A stretch of DNA of 64,000 nt from positions 124,001-188,000 of the forward strand of contig JADJBW010000004.1 of the NCBI GenBank assembly GCA_016703525.1. The letters run 5' to 3'. Position 1 is the first letter of the stretch, and each line of letters begins with the position of its first letter. A program made the position numbers and the translations under genes. Positions 8,462-17,586 of the stretch are shown in pieces. A model generated the notes under the pieces. That model worked only from the letters and a program-made list of their open reading frames with translations. It searched no databases and was not told where the DNA came from. Origin of the DNA: Actinomycetota bacterium. GTDB lineage: Bacteria > Actinomycetota > Acidimicrobiia > Acidimicrobiales > Microtrichaceae.

Positions 8462-11400
8462 GACTGCACCGCCTCTCCGCCGGGTGTGCCTCGGCCGACG
8501 CCGGCCTGCAGTTCTTCGGTGATCAGCAGGTCGGGCTGCATGCCGAGGGCCTTCTTGAGCTGCGTCGTGTCGAGATCCGCGAGCGACGACGACTTCGGCA
8601 TCACCATGTCGGCAATCTGCCGCTTGCCGGCGACCACCTCTTCCACGCGTTCATCCACCGTGCCCGGGCACACGAGCCGGTGACAGATCACCGTCTTGGT
8701 CTGGCCGATGCGCCACGCCCGGTCGCGGGCCTGATCCTCGACCGCCGGGTTCCACCATCGGTCGTAGAGCACCACGTGGCTCGCTGCGGTCAGGTTGAGT
8801 CCGGTGCCTCCGGCCTTCAGCGACAGCACGAGCGCACCCGGCCCCGACTGCGCCTGGAACGTCTCGATCATGCGGTCGCGGGCGCCTCGCGCGAGCCCGC
8901 CGTGGTAGCACTCGACCCGCTGCCCCGTCCGGGCGGTGAGGTGGCGAGCGAGGCGCTGGCCCCACTCGGCGAAGTGGGTGAACACGAGCACCTTCTCGTC
9001 GGCGGCGAACACCGACTCGACGATCTCTTCCAGCCGGGCGAGCTTGCCCGACCGAGCGTCCAGAGGGCGATCGTCGCCCTGGTAGGCCGCCGGGTGATTG
9101 CAGATCTGCTTGAGCGCCGTGATGGCCGCGAGGATCTGCCCCTTGCGCGGCTCCTCCCCCACCTCGGTCGCGTTTCCGGTGACCAGCTTGTCGAGCACCG
9201 CCTGATAGAGGCCCACCTGCTCGGGCGTCATCGAGCAGTGGTCGAGCTGATCGATCCGGTCGGGGAGCTCAGCGGCGATCGCCGGCTCGGCCTTGGTGCG
9301 ACGGAAGACGAGGATGCCGTTGAGCGCCCGCATCGCATCCTCGGCCTCGATCTTCTTGGACGTGTCGCCGTCGCGCGACAACGCCGCGATGAACTGCGGG
9401 CGGGGCCCGACGAGCCCTGGGTTGGTGAAGTCGAGAATCGACCACAGGTCACCCAGACCGTTCTCGATGGGTGTACCGGTGAGCGCGACGCGGGTGCGAG
9501 CGTTGAGCCGCCGCAACTGCTGCGACGTGTCGTTCGCCGGGTTCTTGATGGCCTGTGCCTCGTCGAGCACCAGTCGACGCCACTCGATCTGTGACAACGC
9601 CTCCACGTCGCGCACTGCGGTCCCGTAGGTGGTGATGACCACGTCGGCACGGGCGGCCTCGGCCGCGACCTCGGTGTCGCTCGCCCGGTTCGCGCCGTGA
9701 TGCACCACCACGTGGAGCCCAGGGGTGAACCGGCGTGCTTCCGATGCCCAGTTACCCACAACCGCGGGTGGGGCGATCACCAGCGAGGGCGCTCGGTCGC
9801 CGTCGTCGCGGCCCGACGCAAGGTGGGCCAGCATCGTCGGCGTCTTGCCGAGGCCCATGTCGAGAGCCAGGCAGCCGCCGAGCCCCACCGCTTCGAGGAA
9901 GCCGAGCCATGCGGCGGCCTCGGCCTGGTAACTCCGCAGCTCGCCGACGAAACCCGGCGGCGTGACCACGGGAGCCGTCGCCACCTCGGCGGCCTTGGAC
10001 AGCAGCTCCGACGCCCACGTCGATCCGGCGAGGGTCACCCCGCCGGCCAGCGGGCTGTCGTCGAGGCCGAGCGCGGCACGGAGCATCTCCGCCCCGGTCA
10101 TGCTCGTCTTCGACGCCCGGTCCTCCAACGCCTGCGCGGCCGCTCGCAGGTCGGCCTTGTCGACCGCAACCCACTTGCCGCCGGAACGGATGAGCGGACG
10201 GGCCTCGCGCGCCAGCCGGGCGATGTCGGCCGCCGACAGCTCAACATCGTCGAACACCGCCGACCAGCGGACCGCCGCCAGCTGGCTCGCGCCGGCGACC
10301 GACTGGCCCTCGGACGCCGCGTGCAGTCGGAGCGCGGCCGTCGCCGGACGCTTCGACAGGGCGGGCACCCGCACGTCGAACCCTGCGTCGACCAGCCTCG
10401 GGCCGATCTCGCTCATCAGGTCCCACGCCTCGGTCTGGCTCAGGATGACCTGCCCGCGACGCAACCCACCGGGCCGCAGCAACACGGGGAAGAGCCGCTC
10501 GAGGCGCTTCATCTCCTCTTCGAGATCGCGACGCTCAGACCCGGCGTTGACGATCGCTTCCTCGATCGACACGAGCGCGCTCTCGATACCCGGCGCGAGC
10601 ACGGCGACCCGCCACGCATCGCCCGAGTCGGGCGGATCGAGCTGCAACACCAGCCGTTCGTGGGCCGAGGTGACCGACCGCGACCAGCGGTCGAGGCGTG
10701 CGACGGCCTCGCTGCCCACCCTCAGGGGAGCATCGAACACCGAACCGTCGAGACGACCGAGGTAGGCCTCGGACACGTCGTTCGATGTGAGCACTTGCGG
10801 CGGCGGGGCCGGCACGGGATACCGCCGGGCCGCGTCGCGACAGATCGCGTCGACCACGCCCGTGAGGATCGAACGCACCACGGTCGGCGCGTCGGACTTG
10901 GCGTCGAGCGCCGTCACCGCTCCCGGCATGGCCGCGGCGACGGCCTTGAGGCGCGACGGCTCGACGAGAGCCGGAGTCCACCGCACCGAGTACGAGCCCG
11001 TGTGATCGCCGCCGCCGCTCCCACGAGCGCGCTTGCGTTGCCGCAACAGCGGCACCACCGAACCGAGCGCAGCGAGCTCGACACCCCAGATCGCCACCCG
11101 GCCGATCCAAGCGAGGCTCGGGCCCAGGTCGCCGTCGGCCTGGTCGGCACCCACGGCAATGAGCCACCCGAGCACATCGCCGACCGCCGTCGCGAGCGCT
11201 GGAGCCGACGCCCCACCCGGAACCGGCACGCTCCCGTGACGCTCCCAACCCGACGACGGTGCGCCCGCGGCCGCGAGGAGTCGGCGGACGCCCGCCTCGT
11301 CGATGCCCGCCGCATTGGGGCCGCCTGCCCACACGATCACCTTGCCGGGCCGCCACGACACTTGCAGTTCGGCGATGCCCGGTTCGTCGGGAACGGTGTC

Positions 11401-11754
11401 GGCGACGGGTTCGGAGGCGGCAGCGCGCTCGGCGATCGCAGCGGTCGGCATTGACGGTGCCGGCGTCGTCGGGATGCGCTCGCCCGTGGCACGGAACCAT
11501 GCCTCGGCGAGCGAACGCGACTCCACCTCGAGATCGGCGACGATCTGCTCACGCTCCTCGCCGCGGATCTGGCGGGCGCGAGTCAGTGCGTCGTCGACGT
11601 CGACCAAGCGACGCGATAGGCCGATCCGCCAGGAGCGGCGGTCGGCCAAGAGGCACTCCCGCTGCTCGCGGGTGGCAAGGCCGTACAACTCGTCGTCGAC
11701 ACAGTGGTCGAAGTCGACGACCGGAGCAACGGGCGAGTGGGTGAGAGTGGTCAT
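8458..11754 (-). CDS. SNF2-family DEAD/DEAH helicase-like ATPase
   Basis: 1,098-residue SWI2/SNF2 translocase. The Walker A region LDMGLGKT lies near residue 630, then TTYGTAVRD, DEAQAIKN (motif II), LTGTPIENGLGDLW (motif III), FRRTK, and a helicase C domain with LSLKAGGTGLNLT and DQARDRAWRIGQ (motif VI). The first about 600 residues match no domain I know; they include an acidic/Arg helical region at 35-90 and are Ala-rich. The family remodels protein-DNA or RNA polymerase complexes (RapA-like) or acts in defence systems. It overlaps the small basic protein gene downstream; 262 bases without a recognisable gene lie upstream. Confidence 0.9.
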   Translation of the reverse strand: MTTLTHSPVAPVVDFDHCVDDELYGLATREQRECLLADRRSWRIGLSRRLVDVDDALTRARQIRGEEREQIVADLEVESRSLAEAWFRATGERIPTTPAPSMPTAAIAERAAASEPVADTVPDEPGIAELQVSWRPGKVIVWAGGPNAAGIDEAGVRRLLAAAGAPSSGWERHGSVPVPGGASAPALATAVGDVLGWLIAVGADQADGDLGPSLAWIGRVAIWGVELAALGSVVPLLRQRKRARGSGGGDHTGSYSVRWTPALVEPSRLKAVAAAMPGAVTALDAKSDAPTVVRSILTGVVDAICRDAARRYPVPAPPPQVLTSNDVSEAYLGRLDGSVFDAPLRVGSEAVARLDRWSRSVTSAHERLVLQLDPPDSGDAWRVAVLAPGIESALVSIEEAIVNAGSERRDLEEEMKRLERLFPVLLRPGGLRRGQVILSQTEAWDLMSEIGPRLVDAGFDVRVPALSKRPATAALRLHAASEGQSVAGASQLAAVRWSAVFDDVELSAADIARLAREARPLIRSGGKWVAVDKADLRAAAQALEDRASKTSMTGAEMLRAALGLDDSPLAGGVTLAGSTWASELLSKAAEVATAPVVTPPGFVGELRSYQAEAAAWLGFLEAVGLGGCLALDMGLGKTPTMLAHLASGRDDGDRAPSLVIAPPAVVGNWASEARRFTPGLHVVVHHGANRASDTEVAAEAARADVVITTYGTAVRDVEALSQIEWRRLVLDEAQAIKNPANDTSQQLRRLNARTRVALTGTPIENGLGDLWSILDFTNPGLVGPRPQFIAALSRDGDTSKKIEAEDAMRALNGILVFRRTKAEPAIAAELPDRIDQLDHCSMTPEQVGLYQAVLDKLVTGNATEVGEEPRKGQILAAITALKQICNHPAAYQGDDRPLDARSGKLARLEEIVESVFAADEKVLVFTHFAEWGQRLARHLTARTGQRVECYHGGLARGARDRMIETFQAQSGPGALVLSLKAGGTGLNLTAASHVVLYDRWWNPAVEDQARDRAWRIGQTKTVICHRLVCPGTVDERVEEVVAGKRQIADMVMPKSSSLADLDTTQLKKALGMQPDLLITEELQAGVGRGTPGGEAVQS

Positions 11755-12016
11755 ACAGGAGACACCTTCGGCGCCGGTGATTCGGTTCCGGCAACTCGAC
11801 GATCTGGTGATGCAGCGGGCTCACCGCTGCTCGACGGGCCCGGCAGAACGATCCGACGCCGTCCGCCACACGAGTGGAGGACGCATCGACGATCGCCACC
11901 GCCGTGGCCAACCCCGCCGACCGCACGACGGAGGGAGCGTCGTCGCGTTCGGACGAGACCGAGTGTAGTCCGCAGTCCGCACCGCGCACCCCTCAGGGGG
12001 TTCTAGAGTCGGGCCC

Positions 12017-12474
12017 GTGCAATGCCGAAGTGTGCGCCGACGCCTGCTGATCGTCGTCGGCATCCTCGCCCTCGTGTGGTGGATCCTCACCCGCCGCAAC
12101 ACGGCACCGCCGGAGCCCCCTGCCCGACGCACGCGCCCGCCCGAGCCGCGACGGCCTGCGACCAACGGCCCTGTCGCATCACCGGAACCGCAGCCCGAAC
12201 CGCAGCCCGAACCCGCCGACGAGGCGGAAGCCGGCAGCCCGAACCCGCCGACGATCTTGCGGCCATCGACGGCATCGGCCCGAAGATCGCCAAGGTGCTT
12301 CGCGAGGCCGGCTACGCGACGTTCGACAGCGTGGCCGCATCGAACGAGGCCGACCTTCGCCGCACACTCGCCGATGCCGGGCTCCGGCTCGCACCCACGC
12401 TGGCGACGTGGCCGGCACAGGCGGCTGAGCTCGCCGCCCTTCGCGGGGGCAACCGTCGGCCGTCCGACCCATAG
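12017..12474 (+). CDS. Membrane-anchored helix-hairpin-helix protein (frame disrupted)
   Basis: From GTG 12017 the product starts with a basic tail and one hydrophobic segment (LLIVVGILALVWWILT), then a Pro/Glu linker. The conserved C-terminal half (IDGIGPKIAKVLREAG, a helix-hairpin-helix like that in ribosomal L21-type and bacterial envelope proteins) lies in another frame. A 21-nt direct repeat with 32-nt period (12202-12254) sits at the frame change. Removing one 32-nt unit joins both halves in frame as PQPEPADDLAAIDGIG. So the intact gene would encode an about 141-residue anchored nucleic-acid-binding protein. The ATG at 12022 gives only the second frame and lacks a sensible N-terminus. 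Confidence 0.65.
12202..12254. repeat. Imperfect tandem duplication, 32-nt period
   Basis: The same 21 nt occur at 12202-12222 and 12234-12254, with 11 different bases between them. The period of 32 is not a multiple of three, so it shifts the frame of the surrounding helix-hairpin-helix gene. It may come from replication slippage in a repetitive Pro/Glu-coding stretch, or from mis-assembly. Confidence 0.8.
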
Positions 12475-12524
12475 CTCCCAACAGCGCAAGGTTCGCGTCG
12501 GCCCCACCACCACAAACGGAACTC

Positions 12525-12606
12525 CTCCACAGTTCAACCGTGGAGACACCAGGCGCCCCACCAGCACACCCTCTCCACAGTTCAACCGTGGAGACACCAG
12601 GCGCCC
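12525..12606. repeat. Two direct copies of a 34-nt hairpin element
   Basis: Identical 34-nt units lie at 12525-12558 and 12573-12606, separated by 14 nt. Each contains the palindrome CTCCAC-N9-GTGGAG, so each transcript copy can form a small stem-loop. They sit between the helix-hairpin-helix gene and the deacylase gene. This may be a dispersed intergenic palindrome (REP-like) or a double terminator without a U tract. Two copies with a 14-nt gap do not make a CRISPR array. Confidence 0.8.
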
Positions 12607-12708
12607 GGCGACCTCCACGATCGGCAGCCGGACCGCCGCCATGCGGGCTACGGTCGCCGCGTCGGCCCGCCATGAGCGCCGACCCACACGACCACAGGGG
12701 AGGCCACC

Positions 12709-14415
12709 GTGACACACGATCTGGTGATCCGAGGCGGCACCGTCGTCGACGGGAACGCAACGCCGGGCTACCGAGCCGACGTTGCGATCGACGGCGATCG
12801 CATCACCGCCATCGGCGACCTGCGCAGCGAGGCGGCGGCCCGCACCATCGACGCCGAGGGCCGCCTCGTGACGCCCGGCTTCGTCGATATCCACTCCCAC
12901 CTCGACGCGCAGGTCGGATGGGACCCCACGATGAGCTCGTCGTGCTGGCACGGCGTGACCTCGGTCGTCCTCGGCAACTGCGGCATGACCTTCGCTCCCG
13001 TCCGACCGGGCCAGGGCGCCGTGCTCGCCACGGCGATGGAGTCGGTCGAGGACATCCCGGCCTCGTGCATTCTCGACGGGCTCCCGTGGAACTGGGAGAC
13101 CTTCGGCGGCTACCTCGACGCCGTCGAGGCGTTGCCCCTCGGGCTGAACGCCGGCGGGTACGTCGGCGACGTCGCGCTCCGCCTCTACGTCGCCGGGGAC
13201 CGCTCGTGCGAGCCCGACTACCGGGCCACCGACGACGAGCTCGCCCAGATGGCCGCGCTGGTGCGCGAGGCGATGGACGCGGGCGCGCTCGGCTACTCCA
13301 TCTCACGAAGCCTGTTCCACCGCGTGCCCGATGGCCGCAACGTGCCCGGCACCTGGTCCGATCCGTCGGAGTTCATGGCGATCGCCGATCCGCTGCGCGA
13401 GCTCGGGCGGGGCGTGATCGAGAGCGCCCCCCGGTACAACGAGGAGCAGGGCTCGATCTCGCGGGTCGACGAGGAGCTCGCGTGGATGGCCGAACTCAGC
13501 CGGCGGACCGGCCGACCGTTCACCTTCAACCTGCAACAGATCACCTCGCTCGGCGATCACTACCGCGACGTCATCCGACTCGCGATCGAGGCGAACGCCG
13601 ACGGCGCCCGGCTCCACCCGCAGATCACCCCGCGTTGCGTCGGCGTGCTCTTCTCGTTCGCAGCGAACACCCTCATCGACGACCTGCCATCGTTCGCTGC
13701 CCTGCGCACACACGACCTCGCGGGTCGCGTTGCCGCCATCCGCGACCCCGAGTGCCGAGCGCGCCTCATCGCCGAAGGCGCCCACAAGACGGCCGAGTCG
13801 TACGACTCGATGTACCTGATGCCCGTCGACGAACCCGTCCGCTATGCATTCTCGGCCGACGATTCGCTCGGAGCGCTGGCCCGCCGGCGCGGGATCGGTC
13901 CCGTCGAGGCGTACCTCGACGAGATGGACCGAAGCCACGGTCGAACGGTCATCAACTGGCCCGTGATGAACCAGCGCGACGAGGCGATCGTCGAGCAGCT
14001 CACGTCACCCGTGACGGTGATCGGGCTGGCCGACGCCGGCGCCCACGCCACGCAGATCATGGACGCGTCCCAGCCGACCTGGCTGCTCGCACACTGGGTG
14101 CGCGACCGCGGCGTGCTGAGCGTGGAACAGGCCGTCGCGATGCTCAGCTCCCGCGGAGCTGACCTGGTCGGCTATCGCGACCGCGGGCGGGTCGCCGTGG
14201 GCGGCTACGCCGACATCAACGTGATCGACCTCGACGCGATCGCGTTGGAGATTCCTGAGATCCGTCACGACTTCCCAGGAGGTGCGCCCCGGTTCGTGCA
14301 GGGCGCCCGCGGCATCGAGCACACGATCGTCAACGGCGAGCCGTTCATGGACCACGGCGAACACACCGGCGCGTTCAGCGGGCGCGTCCTGCGCAGCACG
14401 GACGACCGCGGCTGA
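12709..14415 (+). CDS. N-acyl-D-amino-acid deacylase / amidohydrolase family 3
   Basis: Zinc-dependent amidohydrolase, 568 residues, of the D-aminoacylase group that removes acyl groups from N-acyl-D-amino acids. GTG start at 12709 with GGGGAGG about six bases upstream. Metal ligands are in PGFVDIHSHLD; GNCGMTFAP follows the first strand, LHPQITPR is the mid-barrel His segment, and GLADAGAHATQ holds the catalytic Asp. The C-terminal small beta domain closes with a GGYADINVIDLD strand typical of the superfamily. Distant alternatives are dihydropyrimidinase-like enzymes. There is no signal peptide, so it is cytoplasmic. No operon partner is clear. Confidence 0.85.
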   Translation: MTHDLVIRGGTVVDGNATPGYRADVAIDGDRITAIGDLRSEAAARTIDAEGRLVTPGFVDIHSHLDAQVGWDPTMSSSCWHGVTSVVLGNCGMTFAPVRPGQGAVLATAMESVEDIPASCILDGLPWNWETFGGYLDAVEALPLGLNAGGYVGDVALRLYVAGDRSCEPDYRATDDELAQMAALVREAMDAGALGYSISRSLFHRVPDGRNVPGTWSDPSEFMAIADPLRELGRGVIESAPRYNEEQGSISRVDEELAWMAELSRRTGRPFTFNLQQITSLGDHYRDVIRLAIEANADGARLHPQITPRCVGVLFSFAANTLIDDLPSFAALRTHDLAGRVAAIRDPECRARLIAEGAHKTAESYDSMYLMPVDEPVRYAFSADDSLGALARRRGIGPVEAYLDEMDRSHGRTVINWPVMNQRDEAIVEQLTSPVTVIGLADAGAHATQIMDASQPTWLLAHWVRDRGVLSVEQAVAMLSSRGADLVGYRDRGRVAVGGYADINVIDLDAIALEIPEIRHDFPGGAPRFVQGARGIEHTIVNGEPFMDHGEHTGAFSGRVLRSTDDRG

Positions 14416-14564
14416 CCGACTCGGGCCCGCAGCGCCCGGCTCAGGCCCGCGGCTGACCGGCTCAGCCGGCAGCTCCCTCCGAGCCCTCTGAGCCCGCAGC
14501 GCCCGCCGCGAACCGGTTCGACCGGATTACCGTGGGGTCGAACAACGCACGGGGGCCACAAACC

Positions 14565-16241
14565 ATGCAGACCGAGACCGACACCGGGCGCCCAGCGCCC
14601 GGTCTTGACGATCGCGACGCCACGTCGCCGGACGGCAACAGCCGCCACCCCGTCGCCCATCTCGCAGCGGGATGCCTAGCGGGTGCGGCGATCATCCACT
14701 TCGCGATGGTGCCTCAACACGCCGGCGACTCCCTGCTCGACCCGGTGGGGTTCGCGGTCGCAGGGTGGGCGCAACTCTGGCTCGCCGCAGCGCTGTTGCG
14801 CCGCGACGCACGCGACTCCACCCACGGCATCGCCATCGTCGTGAACCTCGCGCTGATCGGCGTGTGGCTCTGGTCGCGCACCTCGGGTTTGCCGTGGGGT
14901 GCGCACGCCGGCGTCGCCGAGGAGATCGGCGCCGTCGACCTGATCGCCGTGGCGTTGCAGACGGTCGCCGTGCTGGCATCGATCGCCGTGCTCGGCACCT
15001 CGGCGCCGGTGAGGCGCTCGTCGGCGCTGACGCCGCTGATCGGAGGCGTGGCGGCCCTCGGCCTGGCAACCGCCGCGATCGTGTCGCCCGATGCCGCCTC
15101 GCACGGCCACACCGGCGAGACCGCCGTGGCCGCCGGTGGCCACTCGCACGGCGCCAACGGCACCGACGCCAACCATGCGGGCGAGATGCAACTCGTCGAC
15201 GACACACGATGCGACCAGGGCTTCAACCCGGCGGCGTACTGGAACGAGGCGCGCACGCTGGGTGTCGACATCTACGGCGGCGGCGCGATGGCGGCGCAGG
15301 CCACCGACGAGAGCGTCATGTCGGCCGTCGCCGCGCCCGACCCACTCGGCGGCCGCGGCTCCGCCGGTCTCGACGAGCTGATCGGAGCGACCGACGGTGC
15401 GGGAACGAGCGAGATAGCCGCTGCCGGACTCGTGGTGCGACTGTCGCAGGCGAGCGACACCGACTACGGAGCCTGGCTCTCGTGGCTGCGCTCCTCGCAC
15501 GCCACCAGCGGCCATTCGCACGGAGCGACCGCCACGACGGCCGCTGCATCGGGCGATGACAACGCCGGACACGGGGGCCACGTCGGACCGCAACCATGGA
15601 AGGCCATGGTCGATACGAGCCAATGCGAGGCGCTCGCGGAGGAGCTTCGGGTCGCTCGCGACACGGCCCTGAAGTACCCGACGGTCAAGGACGCCGAGGC
15701 CGCCGGGTGGCGGATGGTGACCCCGTACGTGCCCGGCATCGCCGCGCACTACATGAACTTCGGTCTGGTGGACGGCACGTTCGAGGCCGACAAGCCCGAG
15801 ATGATCCTCTACGACGGGACCGAGCCCGACTCGCGAGTCGTGGGCCTCAGCTACTACATCCTGAAGCAGGGCGCCTCGGAGCCGACGCAGGGGTTCACCG
15901 GCGGCAACGACCACTACCACCGACACGTCGGGCTGTGCATGCGCGACGGCGTCACCATCGGCGACTCGTCGACGACCGAGGCGGAATGCGTGGCGCTCGG
16001 CGGAAGCAAGGGCAAACGGAACGACGGCTGGATGAGCCACGCGTGGGTCGTGCCCGGCTGTGAGAGCCCGTGGGGCGTGTTCTCTGCCGCCTCGCCGATC
16101 CTCGACCGCGACGTGAACCTCGCGTCCGGGTCGAAGGGCGAGCCGTGCGCAGCAAGCCGAGCCGCGCGTCGCTACGACCTGTCGCCCGGCACGGTCGACG
16201 ACGTCGCCGTCGGTCCGGCGCTGGCGGCGGGCACCCGATGA
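14565..16241 (+). CDS. Five-TM membrane protein with His-rich extracytoplasmic domain, function unknown
   Basis: 558 residues from ATG 14565 (MQTETDTG); a GTG 11 codons upstream is possible but has a poorer site. Five hydrophobic segments fall within the first about 170 residues. They are followed by a domain rich in His: HGHTGE, GGHSHGANG, SGHSHGA, GHGGHVG and NDHYHRHVG. Two conserved-looking parts are YPTVKDAEAAGWRM with VPGIAAHYMNFG, and a C-terminal WMSHAWVVPGCESPWGVF. I do not recognise the family. Metal binding, probably copper or zinc outside the membrane, is inferred from the HxH clusters and from the overlapping cupredoxin-like gene. Confidence 0.7.
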   Translation: MQTETDTGRPAPGLDDRDATSPDGNSRHPVAHLAAGCLAGAAIIHFAMVPQHAGDSLLDPVGFAVAGWAQLWLAAALLRRDARDSTHGIAIVVNLALIGVWLWSRTSGLPWGAHAGVAEEIGAVDLIAVALQTVAVLASIAVLGTSAPVRRSSALTPLIGGVAALGLATAAIVSPDAASHGHTGETAVAAGGHSHGANGTDANHAGEMQLVDDTRCDQGFNPAAYWNEARTLGVDIYGGGAMAAQATDESVMSAVAAPDPLGGRGSAGLDELIGATDGAGTSEIAAAGLVVRLSQASDTDYGAWLSWLRSSHATSGHSHGATATTAAASGDDNAGHGGHVGPQPWKAMVDTSQCEALAEELRVARDTALKYPTVKDAEAAGWRMVTPYVPGIAAHYMNFGLVDGTFEADKPEMILYDGTEPDSRVVGLSYYILKQGASEPTQGFTGGNDHYHRHVGLCMRDGVTIGDSSTTEAECVALGGSKGKRNDGWMSHAWVVPGCESPWGVFSAASPILDRDVNLASGSKGEPCAASRAARRYDLSPGTVDDVAVGPALAAGTR

Positions 16242-16582
16242 CACGTACGCGCGGAGTCTTGCTCGCAGCGGTCGGTGTGGCGGCGTGCGCAGGCGCGCTC
16301 GTGCTGCTCCTCGGCAGGTACGACACGCTGCACGTCACCATCGAGCGCGGCACCAGCGACGGCATCGACGCCGGAAGTACGGTCACCGTGATCAACGATC
16401 GGCTGTCCGTCGACCGTGGCACGACCCTCGAGGTGGTGAACCGCGACGACCGCACGCACATCGTCGGCCCGCTCACGATCCCCGCCGGGGCCACTCGCCG
16501 CTACCGCTTCGACGAAGCGGGCGTGTTCACCTACCCCAGCACGGTGACCACCAGCGGCACCGTCAACGTCAGCGTCCGATAG
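16238..16582 (+). CDS. Cupredoxin-like anchored protein lacking the Cys ligand
   Basis: 114 residues overlapping the previous gene (ATGA at 16238-16241). One N-terminal membrane segment (VLLAAVGVAACAGALVLLLG) is followed by a single beta-sandwich of plastocyanin type: TLEVVNRDDRTHIVGP keeps the first His ligand, then PAGATRRYRFDEAG. The usual Cys-His-Met loop reads FTYPSTVTTSG, so a type 1 copper site cannot form. It may hold a metal differently or act as a scaffold for the His-rich partner encoded upstream. Translational coupling supports a joint function. Confidence 0.7.
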   Translation: MTRTRGVLLAAVGVAACAGALVLLLGRYDTLHVTIERGTSDGIDAGSTVTVINDRLSVDRGTTLEVVNRDDRTHIVGPLTIPAGATRRYRFDEAGVFTYPSTVTTSGTVNVSVR

Positions 16583-16610
16583 CAACGCACCACGACCCGA
16601 AGCCACGCCA

Positions 16611-16934
16611 GTGACCGATTCGAACCGTTTCGAGGAGCCGGCCCGTCGCCTGGCAGGCATCGACGCCTCCGTCGTACCGCTCGGATTGGGCACCTGGGCA
16701 TGAGGCGATCGAAAGACCTGGGGAATGGGCGGCTACGACTCCGCCCTCACCGAGGCGACCATCCGTGAAGGCGTGGGACCGGACGCTTCAGAACGGTCCG
16801 ACACTGATCGACACCGCCGAGGTGTACGGCTCCGGCGAGAGCGAACGGATCATCGGACGGTTGCTCGCGACGACGTCGGATGCGCGCAGCCGAATCGTGC
16901 TTGCCACCAAATGGTGGCCCGCTCCGTGGCGCGG
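16611..16934 (+). pseudogene. Aldo/keto reductase fragment, interrupted
   Basis: N-terminal third of an aldo/keto reductase, NADPH-dependent in this family. The GTG at 16611 opens VTDSNRFEEPARR and reaches VPLGLGTWA. A TGA then replaces the expected Trp codon (16701-16703), the frame continues as GDRKTWGMGGYDS, and one extra G near 16770 shifts it again into TLIDTAEVYGSGESE with the catalytic Asp and Tyr. Coding similarity ends at LATKWWPAPWR, where the G/C tract begins; the rest of the barrel is absent. The broken state looks like poor sequence beside an unreadable tract, though a true pseudogene is possible. Confidence 0.7.
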
Positions 16935-17525
16935 CGGGGGCGCGGCTCGACGTGACCCTCCCTCTCAGGCCAGGACCGCGCCCCCCGGGGCCGGGGGGGC
17001 GGCGGGGCCCCGGCGGCCGCGGGGGGGGGCGGGCCCGCCGGGGCCGCGGGGGGGGGGGCCCCCCGGGGGGCGGGGGGGGGGGGGAAACACCCGGGGGGGG
17101 GCCGCGGGGGGGCGGCCGCCGGCCCCCCCGGGGGGAGGGCGGGGCCGCGGCGGGGGGGGGGGGGGGGGGGGGGCGGGCCCCGCGGCGCGGGGCGGGCGGC
17201 CGGGGGCGGGCCCCCGCCCCGCCCGGCGGGGGGGGCCGGGGGGGGGACCCCGCGCCCGGCGGCGGCCCAGGGGCGGGGGGGGGGCCGCCGGCGGCCGGGG
17301 GGGCCCGGGGGGGGGGGGCCGCGGGGGGGGGGGGGGGGGGGGGCCCGGGGGGGAGCGGGGCGGCGCGGGGGCGGGCGGGGCGGGGGGGCGGGGGGGGGGG
17401 CGGGGTGGGGGGGGGGAGGGGGGGGGGCGGGGGCGGCGGCGGGCGGGGGGGCCGGGCGGCGGGGGGGGCGGCGCGGCGGGGGCCCCGCCGGGCGCCCGGG
17501 CGGGGGGGGGCGGGGCGGCCTGGCA
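16935..17525. other. About 590-nt near-pure G/C low-complexity tract
   Basis: This stretch is almost only G and C, heavily G-biased on the plus strand, with a few isolated A or T bases. G runs reach 22 (17152-17173) and 21 (17323-17343). Long open frames across it code only Gly, Arg, Pro and Ala and are meaningless. It starts in the middle of an aldo/keto reductase gene and ends shortly before an SDR gene. The likeliest cause is base-calling failure (dark cycles read as G) built into a contig, or a gap closed badly. No gene is supported here. Confidence 0.85.
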
Positions 17526-17586
17526 ACACGACTGACGGTCTGCGCTGCGCTCCCGACGGAGCCCGACGCCGACGCCGCAACGTCCG

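Noticed and set aside
9697..11454. 585-codon plus-strand open frame inside the SNF2 gene
   Set aside because: Antisense shadow of a gene with all helicase motifs; composition is typical of high-GC shadow frames.
12525..12606. CRISPR array
   Set aside because: Only two repeats with a 14-nt gap and no cas genes; it is better explained as paired hairpin repeats.
16695..16710. TGA recoding (UGA read as Trp)
   Set aside because: TGA is used as a normal stop by many genes in this window, so a sequence error or pseudogene is more likely.
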